Below are positions 61,739 through 64,000 of a stretch of DNA of 64,000 nucleotides, piece after piece (positions within the stretch are counted from its first letter, which is position 1; the number at the start of each line of letters is the position of its first letter). This DNA is from Pleomorphomonas sp. (GTDB lineage: Bacteria; Pseudomonadota; Alphaproteobacteria; Rhizobiales; Pleomorphomonadaceae), in NCBI GenBank assembly GCA_030603685.1, contig JAUVXG010000001.1, positions 16,333-80,332 on the forward strand, given 5' to 3'. The position numbers were made by a program, and so were the translations under genes. The notes under the pieces were generated by a model. The model ran no database searches. It saw nothing but the letters and a program-made list of their open reading frames with translations, and was not told the DNA's origin.

Positions 61739-62404
61739 ATGGCCGAAATCGACGGTCCGCGCCTCGACCCCGCAGATGGCAAGGCCGACGCCCTTGTCGT
61801 CCTGCTCCACGGCTATGGCGCCAACGGCGAGGATCTCTACGACATCGCCGAGAGCTGGGCGCCCTTCCTGCCCGGCGTCGCATTCGTCTCGCCGCATGCG
61901 CCCGAAGCCTGCCCGATGGTGCCGGGCGGACGCCAGTGGTTCCCGCTTACCATGCGCGACGACGCCGAACGCTGGACAGGCGTTCTTGCAGCCGGCCCCG
62001 ATCTCGATCGATTCCTGGACGCCGAACTCGAACGTTGGGGCGTGTCGCCCGACCGCCTCGTGCTGGTCGGCTTCAGCCAGGGCACCATGATGGCTCTGCA
62101 CGTCGGCCTGAGGCGCAAGCTGGCGCCGGCGCTGATCGTCGGCTACTCCGGCTACCTTGCCGGCGCCGATCATCTCGGCGAGATCTCGGCGAGGCCGAAG
62201 GTGCTGCTCGTCCACGGCACCGCCGACCAGGTCCTGCCCGTTGAAAGCAGCCGCACGGCCGCCGCCGCGCTCACCGCCGCCGGGCTTCCCGTATCGCTGC
62301 ATCTCTCACCCGGCCTTGGCCACGGTATCGATCGCATGGGTTTCGTTCTCGGCCTCAGGACCATTGCCGAGGCGCTCGACATCGATCTTCCCGGCGGAGG
62401 CTGA
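61739..62404 (+). CDS. Alpha/beta-hydrolase carboxylesterase/phospholipase
   Basis: A 221-residue serine esterase of the YpfH/acyl-protein-thioesterase-like family. Oxyanion region VVLLHGYGANGEDLYDIAE, nucleophile LVGFSQGTMMAL, Asp in VHGTADQVLP and His in GLGHGID. GGAGGAG lies seven bases before the ATG, 22 bases after the glycosylase stop, so the pair is likely co-transcribed. Physiological substrate unknown. Confidence 0.9.
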   Translation: MAEIDGPRLDPADGKADALVVLLHGYGANGEDLYDIAESWAPFLPGVAFVSPHAPEACPMVPGGRQWFPLTMRDDAERWTGVLAAGPDLDRFLDAELERWGVSPDRLVLVGFSQGTMMALHVGLRRKLAPALIVGYSGYLAGADHLGEISARPKVLLVHGTADQVLPVESSRTAAAALTAAGLPVSLHLSPGLGHGIDRMGFVLGLRTIAEALDIDLPGGG

Positions 62405-62499
62405 CGATCTGTGCATCACGACCGTCGCAGCCCATTGACGGATTGAGCCCTCCTCCCAACTACGCGAATATGCGGAGGATGGTTTTGCCTGGAGGCAGC

Positions 62500-63081
62500 A
62501 TGGTTCGGCTCAATCGCATCTATACCCGCACCGGCGACGACGGTTCGAGCGGTCTTTCCACCGGCGAGCGCCGGCTGAAGAACGACCCGCGCTTCGAGGC
62601 GATCGGTAGTGTCGACGAGACGAATGCCGCCATTGGGGTCGCTCGCCTGCATGTCGACGAGTATCCCGATCTCGACCTGATGCTGGGCGCCATCCAGAAC
62701 GACCTGTTCGATCTCGGGGCCGACCTGGCCACGCCGGAAGCGGATACCCCGCCGGCCTTCGAACCCTTGCGCATCCTGCCCGTTCAGGTCGAACGACTCG
62801 AAAAGGAAATAGACTATCTGAACCGAAGCCTCGCGCCGCTCACCACCTTCGTTCTGCCGGGCGGTAGCGCCGCTGCCGCCCATCTGCACGTGGCGCGCAC
62901 CGTCTGTCGAAGGGCCGAACGAGTAACGGTGACGCTGGCCCGAACGGACGGCGAACCGGTCAACCCGGAGGCGGTTCGCTATCTCAACCGCCTGTCCGAC
63001 TTCCTGTTCGTGGCAAGCCGGTGGGCCAACGATCTCGGTGGTCGCGACGTGCTGTGGGTGCCCGGCCAGAACCGGGAGTGA
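62500..63081 (+). CDS. pduO: Cob(I)alamin adenosyltransferase, PduO type
   Basis: A 193-residue ATP:corrinoid adenosyltransferase with the family opening IYTRTGDDGSSGLSTGERRL, VDETNAAIGV and a core FVLPGGSAAAAHLHVARTVCRRAER ending YLNRLSDFLFVASRW. It makes adenosylcobalamin. No B12 riboswitch or other cob gene is adjacent. ATG 62500 follows GGAGG. Confidence 0.93.
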   Translation: MVRLNRIYTRTGDDGSSGLSTGERRLKNDPRFEAIGSVDETNAAIGVARLHVDEYPDLDLMLGAIQNDLFDLGADLATPEADTPPAFEPLRILPVQVERLEKEIDYLNRSLAPLTTFVLPGGSAAAAHLHVARTVCRRAERVTVTLARTDGEPVNPEAVRYLNRLSDFLFVASRWANDLGGRDVLWVPGQNRE

Positions 63082-63090
63082 GAGGCGAGC

Positions 63091-63480
63091 TCAGGCGATC
63101 TTCTCGGCTGGGGAGCGCCCAACCAGAGCCCGCGCCACGGCGGTGCGAATCTCGGCAAGCGTGAACGGCTTGGACACAACGTCGTTGACCAGGCTGTCGA
63201 GGCCGAAGGCCCGTTCCCGCTGATCGGCGAAGCCGGTCATCAGCAGGATGGAGAGGTTTGGGTAATCCCTGGCAACGGCGAGCGCCAGGGCGATGCCGTC
63301 CATGACCGGCATCATGATGTCCGAGAGAAGCAGCTCGAAATCGCCGCGTTGCGCGGTGAGGATCTCCAGCGCGATGCCGCCATCCTCAGCCTCGGTGACT
63401 TCATGCCCGTCGAGTTCCAGCGCCCTCTTCACGAAGGCCCGGACCGACTCGTCGTCTTCGGTCAGCAGAATGCGCGCCAT
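63091..63480 (-). CDS. cpdR: CpdR-type response regulator
   Basis: A 129-residue single-domain receiver: acid pocket in LLTEDDESVRAFVKRALE, phospho-acceptor in LLLSDIMMPVMDG, switch in LLMTGFADQRE and lysine in VVSKPFT. This is the CpdR form that, unphosphorylated, directs ClpXP proteolysis of CtrA and other cell-cycle targets in alphaproteobacteria. It stands alone, with its own promoter. Confidence 0.9.
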   Translation of the reverse strand: MARILLTEDDESVRAFVKRALELDGHEVTEAEDGGIALEILTAQRGDFELLLSDIMMPVMDGIALALAVARDYPNLSILLMTGFADQRERAFGLDSLVNDVVSKPFTLAEIRTAVARALVGRSPAEKIA

Positions 63481-63510
63481 GGCCGCCCCCAGGGCACTCC
63501 AGTTGGAATC

Positions 63511-63539
63511 AATACAATTTCGATACGATTGTTACACAA
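63511..63539 (-). promoter_or_regulatory. cpdR promoter
   Basis: On the minus strand -35 TTGTGT, 17-bp spacer and -10 TGTATT, 31 bp before the cpdR start, in an AT-rich island. No CtrA box is visible here. Confidence 0.5.
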
Positions 63540-63567
63540 CTGGGCTATCGGCACCAGATGCCTGCAC

Positions 63568-64000
63568 TTATTCGGTGACAACGCCGACGAAGGGCAACTC
63601 GCGGTAGGCGTGAGCGGCATCCATGCCATAGCCAACCACGAACACGTCGGCACAGGAGAAGCCGACGATATCGGCTTCGATCTCGGCCTTGCGCTTGCCG
63701 GGCTTGTCGAGCAGGACCGCGACCTTGACTTCCTTGGCACCCCGATCCTCGGTGAGGCGCCGAGCGAAGGCCAACGTCCGGCCCGACTCCAGGATGTCAT
63801 CGATGATCAGCACCGAGCGGCCGGCGACGTCGGTATCGATGTCGCGGATGATCTTGACGATGCCGGATGACGTGGTGCCCGTGCCGTAGCTCGACAGCAT
63901 CATGAACTCCACCTGCGGCGCGAGGCCTTCACGGTGCAAGGCGCGCAGAAGGTCGGCGGCGAACATGAAGCTGCCCTTGAGGATGGCGATCACCATGAGA
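63568..64000 (-). CDS. hpt: Hypoxanthine phosphoribosyltransferase (5' end cut)
   Basis: 144 codons of a type I PRTase: VIAILKGSFMFAADLLRALH, the PRPP loop SVLIIDDILESGRTL and a C-terminal VVGYGMDAAHAYRELPFVGV typical of Hpt. It reads off the right edge; its family is normally near 180 residues, so about 35 N-terminal residues are missing. It salvages hypoxanthine or guanine, complementing the nucleoside cluster. Confidence 0.92.
   Translation of the reverse strand, partial: LMVIAILKGSFMFAADLLRALHREGLAPQVEFMMLSSYGTGTTSSGIVKIIRDIDTDVAGRSVLIIDDILESGRTLAFARRLTEDRGAKEVKVAVLLDKPGKRKAEIEADIVGFSCADVFVVGYGMDAAHAYRELPFVGVVTE

Noticed and set aside
62405..62499. Cobalamin riboswitch before pduO
   Set aside because: The gap is only 95 bp and shows no B12-box-like element.
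1..64000. CRISPR array, insertion sequence, prophage or integron
   Set aside because: No regularly spaced direct repeats, transposase, integrase or phage structural genes were seen; gene content is housekeeping.

Overview
The window is a GC-rich, gene-dense chromosomal segment of an alphaproteobacterium, most likely of the order Hyphomicrobiales (Rhizobiales). The signs are a complete Cpa/Tad pilus locus, a CpdR-type response regulator, a canonical CtrA box, PhaR, an mgsA-glk pair, MetX-MetW, short PutA with a divergent Lrp-type regulator, and GluQ-RS. I cannot name the genus. I see no insertion sequence, prophage, CRISPR array or rRNA operon, so this looks like backbone rather than an island.

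Layout. 1-5.7 kb: an amino-sugar locus on the minus strand with a GntR/HutC regulator, a fused ManNAc-6-P epimerase/ROK kinase (NanE-NanK) and a binding protein-permease-permease-ATPase ABC importer whose ATPase runs off the left edge. 5.8-9.2 kb: tRNA-Leu(CAA), a receiver-domain protein, a CAP-domain lipoprotein, an M20 amidohydrolase and a membrane aspartic protease. 9.2-22 kb: a degenerate PAS sensor, two TadE-like pseudopilins and a secreted pilus N-domain protein on the minus strand, divergent from flp, cpaA, cpaBCDEF, tadB and tadC. 22-32.3 kb: a ten-gene nucleoside uptake and salvage cluster (BMP-type binding protein, ABC ATPase, two permeases, cdd, PNP, deoA, deoB, add, upp), with a strong intrinsic terminator after the binding-protein gene that probably sets stoichiometry. 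32.7-41.5 kb: mgsA-glk, a large AsmA protein, phaR, a GGDEF-degenerate EAL protein, a small unknown gene behind a perfect CtrA box, rpmF and mtgA. 41.5-41.9 kb: a candidate small RNA with anti-Shine-Dalgarno loops. 41.9-50.2 kb: putA and divergent putR, ispA, ispG, a Fur-family (Zur-like) regulator, an SDR and an HNH endonuclease. 50.2-57.4 kb: a CHASE-like/GGDEF/EAL protein, an EamA exporter, gloB, a methyltransferase, metXW and a small secreted protein. 57.4-64 kb: an AraC regulator and divergent target, a saccharopine-dehydrogenase-like enzyme, a cysteine-free GluQ-RS, an AlkA-like glycosylase, an esterase, PduO-type adenosyltransferase, cpdR and a partial hpt.

How the parts fit together. 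Three physiological themes recur. One is scavenging (amino sugars, nucleosides, proline, peptides). The second is surface attachment and cell-cycle signalling (Tad pilus, CpdR, CtrA sites, two c-di-GMP proteins). The third is post-transcriptional control, represented by the candidate sRNA. All family assignments come from reading motifs by eye; no database search was run. Start codons were often moved inward from the longest ORF, using Shine-Dalgarno spacing, signal peptides or upstream RNA features.
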